A stretch of 64,000 bases of DNA from positions 1-64,000 of the forward strand of contig JABVXU010000222.1 of assembly GCA_013365365.1 (NCBI GenBank), read 5' to 3'. Positions 13,501 to 25,023 of the stretch are shown here, in pieces (the stretch's first letter is position 1; each line of letters begins with the position of its first letter). A program made the translations under genes and the position numbers. The notes below the pieces were generated by a model, which saw only the letters and a program-made list of their open reading frames with translations, ran no database searches and was not told the origin of the DNA. Source of the DNA: Cruorifilaria tuberocauda (Eukaryota; Nematoda; Chromadorea; Rhabditida; Onchocercidae).

Positions 13501-16500
13501 TTCCTGAATTCATTTGATTCACGGAATGAAACTGATTACGAAAAGATTTTTTTAATATATTTAAACTCATAAAGATGCAAAACTACAGAAGATTACTCAG
13601 CCGTAAGAAATTCACGACCTCATTTTATCATTTATCATTCCTATAATGAGTCATTCATCAGTCTTATCTGAGATAAAGCCCGCATCACTACAAACAAAAA
13701 ATAAATATGAAGAGAAGAGTTGGATTAACTGATAAACATAGGTAACATACTATCTTATCCTTGCGCTACCGTTGGTGACAATTGAGAATTATGATAACTT
13801 CAATCACTGTTATTTAAAAATATATCCCATAATTTGAGCATTTGATTAGAGGAATGATGTGCAGAGCATATGATCGAGCAATGCATAGTGCTTGCTTCCA
13901 GTGTTCGACGTGCGGTACTTCTCTCAGGAATCAAGGACATCACTTTATCAACGACAAATTTTACTGTGATATCCATGGTAATCAGCTTAGAGGAGGTATT
14001 AACGTTGCAAAGCATGATGAAATTCATTGGTCTGCTGCGTATGTTCATTTTGCTACTCATTGATAATGATAAATTAAATGGTAATCGGTCGATTGCAGGT
14101 TTAGGTTTAAGACTTAAAGTCCTTTTTCAGGAATTCTAGTGAGCGGTGAAGGAAACAGTAAGCAATATTGGGACAGTTTTTTTCTCTTTTTACCCCCTAT
14201 TAGCATCTGTGTTTCATCCAAACTTCTTTTCCTGCTTCTTATTTGTGTAGTGTAGGAATGTACCAATACAGATTAGGATTATAGGAATGTCTTACAGATG
14301 AATTTTGAAACCTATTGTTTCGGAGTTGGAACTGGCAACAATAGGTTTCAAAATTGGGCGCAAAATACCTGCCGATGTACAGGATGTTTTTAACCGTAAA
14401 CAAAACCAATCACAGCGGTTAGCAGTTATGATAACATTGGCATTGGTGTTGATTGACTGCGGTGATATGAGAATATGAGATGAAACCTTCGAACGGATTT
14501 CAAACAATTCAGTTTTGCGTGATCGAATTTGTTAGTAGCATGCAAATATACTAAAAGAAGCAGAAACGAAAATAGAAGTCGATTTTTCATGGTTGCTAGA
14601 GATTTTTCGGATTCTTAACTGTCTTAGATTTTTTTGCTCTTCAGACGGAAGCCCAAAGTGAATCCAACTTTTGACAGAAATACTCTGCTAACTTTATGTC
14701 AGCCAGAAGTTATGACTCGGCAATCGATTTCAATCAGTCCAACACCGTGGAGAACACAAAGTCCCATCAGGTATTCAACAAATTTTTCTAATTTCACTTT
14801 TAAAGATACATCAAATTCAAGTTTCTTGCTTAAACAAGATTGATATATAATTGAAAGGATTTTTATTTATTTATTGTCAATAACATCATATTTGGTTTCA
14901 AACCGCAGAATTTTAACACTTTTTGTCCGAGATTTTCAATGTAATAGTTTGGTTAACTCTACCAGAAAGGAAATAATTACTTGTATTCAGCTGAATAAAC
15001 TAGGTAATTCAGGTACTCCGTATAAGTGAAATTATATTGTTATTTATGCAGCAGCAAATGTAATCAGTTACGTCACTGACAATATTTCGATTTCTCATCA
15101 GTTTTGAAATCCATTCGAATTCATTATTATTTATCAACAAATAGTTAAAGAAGACGAAATCCCCAACAATTTCCTGTAAAAACTAAAACTAAATTTTCGG
15201 CTTTTATTTAAAAGATCAATATTTTCACTAGCTGGAGCGAAAACTAAGCGATAGCGTATAAAACCGTCCTATTCTCTCTCAAATTTTCATTTTATATATT
15301 TATGGGGTAACTTAGGTAACTTTCTTATCTTCTTAGTAAAGTCAAAAGAATATACTAACCAGAAAACTGATACTGAAAATAAATTACGATTGAACTAATA
15401 CATTTTCATGAAGATGAACAAATAGTTGTAAAGATACTATATGAATTTTTCTAGGTAAAAAGCATTGTAGTTCATATATAAACATTGACAATGCTAATAA
15501 AAGTGTTGTATATTATTTAGTGTTTTTTCTGTTTGTAACACAAATCAATTATAAAACTCTCTGTAGAAAAGGCATCAAACACCTATGCTGAACACAATAT
15601 TGAAGTATGTAAGTATTATTTCTTCCTTATAAGAGCCGTGTTATACTATCAGCATATTTGAAAAAGCAACAATTAAAGGTTTTTATTTAACAGAGATGTA
15701 AAAATAATTAACTTCTAACAGATCATAATAAGCAGCCCAGTTCTGGATAAGATTAACAGTAAACGTAAACAGTTAATGCTGAAAAATTGTTTATAATATT
15801 ATATAGGATAGCATGAATATGTTCAAAGTAAAAGGCAACTTCGAGAACAAATATTTGTGATACACGCAACTCAGGCTTACATAATACGTAGTTAGTGTAT
15901 AATCTAGCATATAATTAATGATTATCAAGTCAAGCATACTGCTATTTATTTGTTTTTTATAATGATAAAAAATTATTAAGTGTCATAAACCATACTCTTC
16001 ACTCAGTTTTTTATAATAAATGCAAAAATAGAAGCGCTACTGAAACAATAATTCTATTTTTGATCAGTTATAAAAAATTTTCTCAAATATTGATGTATTA
16101 TTGTTTGAGCTGTAAGTTGCAAATATTCGTAACTGAAAAAGATTACACTTTAGTCCAAGCAATCGAGGTGTGCCACCAGCGGCTACTTTATATGGCCAGG
16201 AATTGAATGAACTGAGGAGGGAAATTTATAGTTCATCGATGAGTTCAGGTAAATTACATTGTTTTAACTAACATGTACGATGGGAAGTTATTAACTGAAA
16301 ATAAAAGACTACAGTGTTCGACTACAGCATTAATACTTTCAAGAACAGTGTTCTTGAAAGTATTAATGCTAACTTATCATCTTCAGTTCATTATTCAACT
16401 TCACTTCATTTTAATGAAGTCTTCTAATGAGTGGAGATTGTAAGTTTACAACTAGATCCAAATTTAGTTCTTAATTATCAAGAAGTTTACATAAAAATGG

Positions 16501-19500
16501 AAATTACCATTATTTATAGAAACACCCTCGAAAATTTTATTTTGCTTTCATAGATAATAAATAACTTGGCTACGAGTTGAATCTAATAATTCTATAACAA
16601 ATAACATGCTTGTTTTATTGTTTTACGTAAATTCGGATTTTGCTTATAACGAATGTTCAAACCTTGACAATCACAGTTATACATTTAAAATTTGTATTGT
16701 AACTTTGTCAAACGTCCTTGTATGTTAGCGTCATTTGTACATTCACGTACATAAAATGTTCAATCGAGAATCACACCAACTTTGGAAGATATCATTAAGT
16801 CGTGTCCGATCTTTACTACTTGAAATCCAGAAAGTTACGTCACCACGTCGTTTTCCATGTAAACATAACTGGCCCCCACAATTACACAAAATTATGAGAT
16901 ATTAGTAATGCAACTATTTTGGCGAATGCTTCTGAAAATTCAACTCTAGCAAACCGGAACAACAAGAGGTGCTCTTGCCATTATCAAAATTTATCAAGGA
17001 AAATCAGAATAAACGACGAAATTACATAAATCCTGAACGATACCTGTTAAAAGGCAAAGAAAGAAATTGTCATTGGAAGCCTATCAATTATCAGGAGAAG
17101 AACAGAATCAGTAGTAGTAATTTTAGTATGGAATGCAGACAGCATTTCGTGCCATGTAATATATATTTTCGAAATTCGAATTTTTCGGGATATACGGAGT
17201 AACGAAAGATTTTCAGATGAATAAAATTGTGATGTGGAAGAGATGAGTATAGAGAGCTTGATTAAATAACACGAATAGTTATGAGTGAGATAATTATCGC
17301 TCCGAATGATATCAATCAGTATCAGTCGACGCAACAACGTATTCAAAACGAGGCAGACTTGGTTATGATCTTTCAGAGCACTGATGATGAGATGCCAAAT
17401 TCAATTCTTGAAATTCTTGAATACAAAAGGAGAATGCGAAAAGCAAGAGCAAAATCTTAATAGTGATATCGTTGTAGTGGACATTTGCAATGGTGTGGAA
17501 GTGAGTATCTTCCGATCAAAAAAGATATACTTGATATTCGAAAGCTATCTGGCGGAACAGAATTACAAGATATTAAAAATCATTATGATGAAATTGGAAG
17601 TATTGGTTTAGCTACAATTGAAAAAGGAGAACCAGATTTGAATTCTTATATGGATAAGATAGAAGTAAAGGTAATAATTGTACAACATGTAGAGAATGCA
17701 GTATGCTTCATATTAGAAATGAGGATCATAAAATAATGGAAGAGATGACAGAAAGATCGAGAAAAGAAAAAAAGAATCCGCGGATTTGTATTCCATTGAA
17801 AAACGTGATAAATAAATCGCTATTGGAAATATCACTCGATATCGGCTAGAGTTATATGATTCGAGAAAAGAACTCTCATAGATACTTGAAAATGCTATCG
17901 ATTTCCTCAAAAATTTTGACAAGTATGCAAAAACTTCATTCTTCAATGGAATTTTTCTCTAATTCTTATCGAATGATGTTTTGGAAGCGATTCTAGAAAT
18001 TTTTAATTTCTAATAATTACTTTTTAAAGAAAAATTTTAATTGTGTATGCTGGATAATCAAGAGGATTACATATTTTACGTAAGTGCTACGGGTTGCTCT
18101 AGCACGGAAGGAAAGAAAATGGCTTTGGTCAGGAACAGGGAAATAAAACAAAATATCCGGACATTAGTAAAGTAATAAAAGTAGTGGCGAATCAATTAGG
18201 CCATTGTCGAAATCTGGCTGGTGATATTTTTATGGTGAAAATTTGAACGTCATAACGTAATCATATCTAATTATCAAAGTTCACGAAACAGTATGCGAAC
18301 GAAAATGTGTTCATTCCAATAACTTCTGTGCCATCATTCTTCGATCCTTTTTCGCGCTCTTTTTCCCGTCTTCACTTTTTCAGTCTAGTAATTTGATTAG
18401 GAAATGAACAAGCTGATGTTTTACTTTAACTTCATTATTGATCTATTGATACCTGTGTAATGAAACCTATAGAGCTCATCTTGTCTTATTCACAAAATAG
18501 CATTCTTGGAAATTGATGTCAATATTCATTAGAACAAGTCAAGTATTTCGCAGGCAATAGTAACAAGTCACAGGTCACAGATCAAATTAAAGTCTTGACG
18601 TATTGCTGTGAAATAAATGTGCGAATAATAAAGAAACAGATAGACAGATAGGTATATGCTACTTTCTAGTTGCTTTATTAATTGAAAACTGCTAACAGAT
18701 AAATGATGGACATTTTAAAAAGTCTGAAATTCCTGAGATAATTGATATGAAGAACACATGTAATGCAGTGTGCAGTGAAAAATGTCCAGTTCTCACGAAA
18801 ATGACATCTCGGTGAAGATTCTGCGAAAAAATTTAATGAGTAATGGTTAAAAATACAGAACTGAATTGTTTTCGCAGGACAATTCGCACCTCTTTTCTCG
18901 CTGAATGCTTCAAAATCAGAACTTCGTTTTTCTTTTCATTTGCTCTCTTTCCATTTCTTGCCTTCAATAAAGTTCATTTTTTCATTCCCATGGTTCTGAA
19001 ACGCTTATTATACTAATGCTGAAAAGTTTTGACAAATTTTTAATCTCAATTTGCATTCAGATTCCAATTCCCGTTCTATAACACATTAAATATCTATGAT
19101 TAAATATCGCACATAATGATTCACTGCTGAAAACTGTTTACTTCTATCAATTTAAATGTTCAACTTCTTGATCAAAATAAACTTTTCCGTTCTGTCATTT
19201 TAAAATTGGATTCTGAAAGTTTGCAGTCAACAAGAATGCGTATATTAAGCCATCAAATATGGATGGATCACAAAATAACGAGCTACCGAAAGGTGGAGGT
19301 ATACTCCATGCTCAAAGTAACCGAGTACCGTATTGCAAAGATTGCAGACAAGAAATAAAGTATATTTATTTCCTCGTTTTCCATTTTGAGTAAATGTTTG
19401 AATAAGATAATTGAAGTCTACAAATTAACAAGAGATATATACGTACTGAAAGGCAATCATGCTGAATTACGCAATATGACAACATTGAGATTATTCACTG

Positions 19501-20488
19501 GTTCATTAGTGATGAATTAGAGAAATGATGAGAATTTCTTTGTGAGATCAAAAATTTAATAATTTGGGATTGACATTGATTTGCAGGGGTGCATACATTC
19601 TAGCTAATGGATTAGTATACTGCCGAGATCATTTTATATGCTCCAATAAATCATGCGGTCGCAAATTGTTGGATATTGGTTTTGTAGAAGAAAAAGGACA
19701 TAAATATTGCGAACGTTGCTTTGAAATTGAAATTGCTCCACGCTGTGCAAGATGCAATCAGCCGATAACCGCTGTTAGTTAAAAAAAATATTAGAAGCTT
19801 CAATACACAGCTTTGGATAATATCATCAAAGAGCACGACCACTACTTTGGATGGTTTTTTTCAACACAAACTATTTGTTTTCATGATATCGTTATATCAA
19901 TTTTTGAATTGTAGAAGCTGTTACTGCTAGTATTATCTGCTCGTTTGATTTCTTTTTCAGGATTGTTTGAACGCGCTTCAGAAACAGTGGCATCCGCATT
20001 GCTTTGTTTGCGCGCATTGTTATAATCCATTTGGAAATTCTGCATTTTTCCTCGAACAAGGAAAACCATACTGTGAAACAGGCAAGCTCATCATATTCAG
20101 TTCATTCGTTATTCAAGTATTTTAGCTTATTATATTCTATCATCAAGTAACTAAATCGATTTGAATACTTGCTCCCAAACATGACAATTTGAGATAAAGA
20201 ACGACTTTGAATTGTAGATTGGAATAAACTATTCACAGCTAAATGCGTATCGTGCCATTATCCGATAGAAGCCGGTGACAGATGGGTGGAAGCACTGGGA
20301 GCTGCATTTCATTCAAATTGCTTTAATTGCGCGGTAAATTTATCACATGCTTTTTTCAAGCAAACGCAGAATACATATTTAATTTACTCTTATTCAAATT
20401 TAGTTCATTTCAGAGCTGCAACGCGAACCTGGAAGGAGAAAGTTTTTATGCCAAAAATGGAGCTCCATATTGCAAATTACACGCTTGA
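7555..20488 (+). CDS. alp-1: ALP/Enigma family PDZ-LIM protein (alp-1-like)
   Basis: This gene encodes an actinin-associated PDZ-LIM scaffold. In nematodes ALP/Enigma proteins sit at dense bodies and actin anchorage sites of muscle. The phase-consistent exons are 7555-7650, 8887-9032, 9741-9903, 11566-11723, 12130-12254, 12496-12565, 13850-13977, 14345-14417, 14645-14770, 16154-16248, 19227-19359, 19587-19773, 19961-20081, 20218-20333 and 20414-20488, giving 603 residues. The PDZ domain covers about residues 5-80 (PWGFDIG, GGSLADRAGLLDGD). A middle segment has RIWQPSITE and ESIPIPGFNV, like the ZASP/ALP linker. LIM1 is at about 245-296 (CFIC...HSACFQC...CDIH), and LIM2-4 fill about 430-603, ending KLHA at the stop. 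The four-LIM layout is the Enigma form. A shorter one-LIM form may arise at exon 8 (see findings). Intron 13 uses a GC donor. The ATG chosen opens the PDZ domain directly. Confidence 0.93.
14301..14355. repeat. Perfect 19-bp inverted repeat across the exon 8 acceptor of alp-1
   Basis: The left arm 14301-14319 and right arm 14337-14355 are exact reverse complements, separated by a 17-base loop. The right arm contains the AG (14343-14344) that must be used to join exon 7 to exon 8 in frame. A stronger-looking acceptor, CTTACAG, lies at 14291-14297 just before the left arm. In the pre-mRNA the arms would pair into a 19-bp stem. Confidence 0.9.
16326..16370. repeat. Perfect 21-bp palindrome with 3-base spacer
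   Basis: Arms 16326-16346 and 16350-16370 are exact reverse complements around the spacer AGT. It lies 78 bases after exon 10 of the ALP/Enigma gene, inside its largest intron. A second, smaller palindrome (8-bp arms, ACTTCATT TT AATGAAGT) follows near 16400-16420. Confidence 0.92.
16930..17960 (+). pseudogene. Broken coding debris inside the alp-1 intron
   Basis: Three successive + strand open stretches with protein-like composition lie here but do not form one gene. The first (16942-17202) includes SKPEQQEVLLPLSKFIKENQ. The second (17281-17457) opens MSEIIIAPNDINQY and ends RKARAKS at a double stop. The third (17485-17670) contains KLSGGTELQDIKNHYDEIGS. They differ in frame and are split by stops. 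The third block loosely recalls the segment of DNA ligase I in which a G-x-x-L...GD(L/V)GLVA pattern follows the lead-in to the DNA-binding domain, but the match is weak. I treat the region as a decayed insertion of unknown parentage. It could be a nested gene with introns that I failed to resolve. Confidence 0.4.
20082..20217 (+). other. GC-AG intron in the ALP/Enigma gene
   Basis: Exon 13 ends ...YCET plus one base, and the next bases are GCAAGC. The following exon starts AT-TGG after TTGTAG. Using the GC donor keeps both LIM3 (ending CETD) and the frame into LIM4. The only nearby GT would remove the last zinc-ligand region. The donor context CAG|GCAAGC fits the strong-pairing type typical of GC donors. 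Confidence 0.8.
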
Positions 20489-20775
20489 AAAGTTATGTGA
20501 TCAAGTTATATCCTTCTTTTTGTTCCTTGCTACAATACCAACACGTGTAACGTGATGTTATTTTGTAATTTTATTGATTCAAAATTCACTCTAAGCCATT
20601 ATAAATTTTATGCTATGTCTCATGGACTTTTATCCCAGATCAAGGTGATATCTACCAAGATTTTAACTGCGCATCAGAATGAAATATCGGAAGCACAAGG
20701 CAGTTTACATAGGTGAATGGGTATTTCAAGAGAACAAACAAGTAAATGAATCTCACTCAAGCTTCTAACCAGAAT

Positions 20776-22619
20776 TCATCGTTTAAGCCTACATTTTTCC
20801 ACTATCCAATTAAAATGTCCGATGTAAATGAGCATGATCGCTCGCAACAAACCACCAAAGAGCACCTAAAAGAAAAAAGCAAAATTTATGGGAATAATTG
20901 ATCAGAGAGACAAACAATGAAAAAATGAAATAACCACAGTATAGAGTACCAGCACATATTGATGATTCTTTGGATATTTCAGAAAAATTCAAAAAATAAC
21001 ATAAACAACATTTCAAAACGAACAGAAAATTCAAAATATAAGAGAAAAAAGCATCAAATGACCTGCGCAACTGCCTGCAAAAAGCTCTTTTCTGGTGCAC
21101 CGCCCGCTGACAATACTCCAAGTGCCCATCCTTCAAGACCAATGCATGTGTGATAATTACCATGAGAAAGATTGTAAATGAGGCATTCAGCAACAGTTTC
21201 TGGTTCAAAGAGTCCTGCCGTACCACTAATTCTTTTCAGTTCTTCCGGCATTGTCAGTATTTCACGCTTAAAAATTCGGATCACAATACAAGTCTTTGTC
21301 ATTTGTCTCCAAAATCTTAAAAAATTACCAACGGTATATGAAAACTACTTTTTAGTGACCCTAATGTTATTACAGTCATCGAAACATTATAATGGTAAGA
21401 AAAATTTGAACCTGATAGCCTTCCGTATTTGTGTTTGGAGGATAAATTACTGAGACTTGAACGTTATATGGAAGCAATTCCATATACAATGCTTCAGCGA
21501 AACCACGCATTGCGAATTTTGTTGCTCCGTAAGCAGTATATCCCCAAATTGGACATTGACCTGCTGCAGAATTCACAAAAATGATTTGACCATCTCGTAA
21601 CTTCTTCATTTTGGATACTACTGTTTTAGTCATATGAACCTGAAAGAGAAGATATCTTGTTAGTGCGTCTGATGTACATACACTATTTGAATCGCAAAAT
21701 ATAATTTCAAAGAAAAAGCTAGAAATAGCATAAAGAAAGACAAAGGAACTTGAAATCACGACTTCTCTTCATTTTTCAGCCCTCATTATTGCATTAAAGC
21801 ATACCGCGCTCAAAAAATTCAGACACATTTGTTCTTCATATACTGATATATCAACCGAATCAAAAGCACCTTGCAGAGCATATCCCACGTTATTTACCAG
21901 AATATTGATATTACCAAGTTCATTTTCTGCTTCTTCAACCACCGCTTTCAGCTAAACAAGATTTATGAAAATTTTAAAAGGAAGTATGCTTAGAAAGTTC
22001 AATAAACATAGGCTTAATTCTGTTCTAACTTCTGACTTTTCTTTTTTGCTTGAAAGCACTAATTACTTATTACATTATATTCCTCACCACATTATAGGAT
22101 GAAGTGATGTCAACACTGTAATATTTTGCAACAGCACCATTTTTCTTGCTTTTTGCAAGTGCGTTCAATTCTTCACATACCAATTCTAACTGTTCCACGT
22201 TCCGAGCAGCTAAAGAAACAGAACAACCGCGCCGTATTAACGCCGTGGCGATCGCCTTTCCAATTCCTTTCGATCCACCTGTAACGATGTTTTGCTTTTT
22301 AATTTTAAAAAGTCTTACACTTTTATTGAAAGAACAACGCAATAGTTTACCGCAAAACCTAAACTCTACCCAATACTGATAAATGTCAGACGTTTAGTGG
22401 TAAGGAAGTTAGAATATCTCGAAAATTTACAGTAACTTGAGAAAAAATATCATCTACATTAATTCAATAAATGATCTATTTACCTGTAATAAATGCATGC
22501 TTTCCCTCAAATGATAATGGTTTTTTTCGTGGTAACGAAATGTAAACTAAGATTAACAATAGCCCATAAATAAAAACTACAATAAATGTGAAGCATGATA
22601 TGCAGAAATAAATATCCAT
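20776..22619 (-). CDS. 3-ketodihydrosphingosine reductase (KDSR/FVT1 type)
   Basis: This enzyme reduces 3-ketosphinganine to sphinganine with NADPH, the second step of sphingolipid synthesis, at the cytosolic face of the ER. The exons, all in phase, are 22619-22484, 22278-22088, 21951-21805, 21639-21412, 21266-21063 and 20865-20776, giving 331 residues, very close to the 332 of the human enzyme. An N-terminal hydrophobic anchor (about residues 4-30) precedes the short-chain dehydrogenase core: TGGSKGIG nucleotide loop, LVNNVG, catalytic Ser in VNSAAG, and the YGATK form of YxxxK. The last exon gives a hydrophobic helix and a basic tail (VEKCRLKR), as in KDSR. A TTTTTCAG acceptor ends at 22645, 25 bases before the ATG, and would suit trans-splicing. 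The gene converges on the ALP/Enigma gene with a gap of 287 bases. Confidence 0.95.
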
Positions 22620-22906
22620 TTTACGGCGCTCGAACTTCAGTTAACTGAAAAAGAATTTAAAGTAATTGAATTTGCGCAGTTCAATTTCATCTGGTTTGAA
22701 TAAGATTAGTATTTTGTGACCTGAAAGAAAACCAAGCAAAATATTTTCTTTTTTGACAACTTTTCTAAATACATTAAAATAATGTCACAACAGCGATAAT
22801 GTTATGATCACATACAGTGCCAACATGCTCAACTTAATTTCGTTCAGTCTGCTTTAATGAGCTATTTTAATACTATTACGGTATCAACATATAAATAGAT
22901 GTGATT

Positions 22907-23504
22907 TCATAAAAATATCGTCTCAACGGGTCTTTTATGAGCCTGAAGTGAAATCAAATAAAAAAGTGCGGCTCGATTGGGCCACAACGTTAAAATGCCA
23001 ACCGAATTAAAATGCAAAGCGATGGGTTTGCCAAAAAAGCGTCCATACAACGAAAGGGCTGCCCAAATGAGATTCACGTCCGACGCTTGAACAACCACCG
23101 ATCCTTTCCGTTCAATCTCGTTAAACGGACCCAACGAATAACTCGGCGCAGTCTGGCCTAATATTAGTCGTATCGCTTCATCGACCAATATTTCAAAATC
23201 GTGTTCAGTGAATGTATCCCTCACTGGTACTTCCAACTCTCTGTAGTTCCCAATGTTTTAAACACTCAAAAAAATTGAAGGGATGAATTGGAATTTATTT
23301 AATCAAAATTATCTATTACTCCTATCACTGAGTCCATCCCTAAATTACTATTTCTACGAAAATTGTGAGAAAAACGAATTTTCAGATTTTCCACTTCCAA
23401 GATCTTGCAGCATGAAATGAAAAGCAAGAATAAATGTAAATAACAAGCGCATACACTTTGAACGTCAAACGTCTCTTGCCTGCCAGATTAATCTCTCCCG
23501 GCAT
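22907..23504 (-). CDS. Ribonuclease P/MRP subunit of the Rpp14/Pop5 family (candidate)
   Basis: Two exons, 23504-23455 and 23240-22907, join in phase (GT plus A makes Val) into 127 residues; human Rpp14 has 124. The N-terminus MPGEINLAGKRRLTFK continues into VELEVPVRDTFTEHDFEILV. The body has a helix then a strand order like Rpp14: DEAIRLILGQ, an ERKGSVVVQAS strand, a (L)IWAALSLYG helix and KPIALHFNSVGILTL. By eye, human Rpp14 shows the same pattern of a hydrophobic KVxLE strand, an FxxLxxxA helix, an L-G turn, and LW(S/A)(A/S)L(T/S)L(L/Y)G. The protein would belong to the RNA-processing ribonucleoprotein that trims the 5' leader of pre-tRNA. The assignment rests on pattern and length, not on a catalytic motif, since the family has none. 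It is probably co-transcribed with the downstream KDSR gene. Confidence 0.68.
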
Positions 23505-24211
23505 ATAAAGCGCTAAAATTAGTAACAATTTCGAAAGAGCTTTCGTTGCAAGTACTGAAAAATGTGAATTAAGCATTGGTAGATGAGACAAACTACTAAT
23601 CAAAGTTACACAATTCAAATTCAATAACTATATAAAATTGAATTCATTAAATCTTTTCTCATTTCACTTTTAGCACTTGCATGATCAACCTCATCATATC
23701 TCAGAAAGGTAAGATATATTTCAATACAGTCTCACTGTCAAAAAAAGCAATTTTAGAACAAGTTTAATCGTGTTTAATTTATGAAGTAAAGAAAAATCAT
23801 TACGTTAGCACTGCAATCAGTTAAGTGCTCATTGAAGACTTTTAACTACATACATCAAAGACCATACAGAAAATGAATTAAGGAAATTCTGCATATCATC
23901 TTAATATACAAAATTACAGGATATATATCACAAGAAAGTAGTTGCAACTGCTAGAGAGCAGCACTTGATTAGGAATGAGAGCATGTCTTCATATTCCATA
24001 GTGTCTTCTTCAAAACTATCGTTCCACGACCTCTTTTCGATACTTCCAGACCAAAACATTGCAAAATCCGACTAACCTACAACCAAATTCCATTTGAAAA
24101 CTGCATCCGGATGAACATACAGACAATTACGTTCACATTAAAATGTATCATGATGATTATAACACATTTAGCAATGTTAAAAGTATAAATGCTAAAACAC
24201 CGTATGTTAGC

Positions 24212-25023
24212 CTAGTCATATACAGCATACACCGATCGTCGGCTTAATAAGTGCTTTCGGATTATTAGTGGAATAAGGTAAAAAACTGCCTGTCGATAAC
24301 TAGTCCAATGTTTCACTATCAATTCGCGTTGGCTATCGTCTCGAATAAACCGTTCCAGCTTTCGCTGCAGAGCTGCTGATGCATTACGCGTTCTGAAATC
24401 CATTTCCGTTCAAATCATAAAATTGAACGCTAATTTATAAATCTTCCAGCTCGACAGAAAAGAGAAATAACAGCTCGAAAGAATTTAAAAACTACTCACT
24501 TAATAAAGCGCTGCTGTCTTGTTATCTGAGGAAGCGGAAGGTTTTGGTCTTCACTTATAGGGCCAATCCAATCTGATTGCTCATCGTCTGCCTCACGACC
24601 ATCGGAGGAGCAGGTCTCAGAAGATGATAATTCGCTTGTTGAGCATAGACTATCCCAATCCATCCCTAAATTACTATAATAATCTTTGAAATTCCCAAAC
24701 ATTATTCAAACCTTGAACCATAAAAATTAGAATCAAGCAGACACAAAAAGGGTAGCAAAATATTACAACCATAGATATTACCAGTTAATTTCAGCAAGAC
24801 GCAATCTTATGATATTACCTTTGCTTGCAGTGCTGAGTTGAGAAACAATGTCTATATCCATCTCTTCGTTGACATTTTTTCGCTTCACAACCCTTTTCTT
24901 CCGTCTTATACGTCCGGAACGCTGTTCCGCCTCTGCTTCCACCTGACTATCTGATTCAATCGTAACAGATGCGACGCGCTTAACTACCGTGTACTCAATT
25001 TCGCTTTCATCGTCCGTGTGCAT
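24212..25023 (-). CDS. Small basic/acidic, probably nuclear protein (GPATCH2-like?)
   Basis: Exons 25023-24819, 24683-24500 and 24392-24212 join in phase to give 189 residues. I do not recognise the family with confidence. The first third has a very basic run (RSGRIRRKKRVVKRKN, about residues 36-51) that could be a nuclear localisation signal, followed by MDIDIVSQLS. The middle is Ser/acidic-rich and ends in GREADDEQSDWIGP; I recall a similar DDEQSDW stretch in vertebrate GPATCH2-type proteins, but I could not check this and no G-patch is present. The last third is a helical Arg/Leu-rich segment (QRKLERFIRDDSQRELIV). Exon 2 uses a CAAAG acceptor, weaker than the usual TTTCAG, whereas exon 3 uses a perfect one. 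The gene lies between DGK epsilon and the Rpp14 candidate on the same strand. Confidence 0.7.

Noticed and set aside
20810..21226. 138-codon minus open frame overlapping the last KDSR exons
   Set aside because: It is a shadow frame: the in-phase KDSR exons 21266-21063 and 20865-20776 explain the region and give the family's C-terminus.
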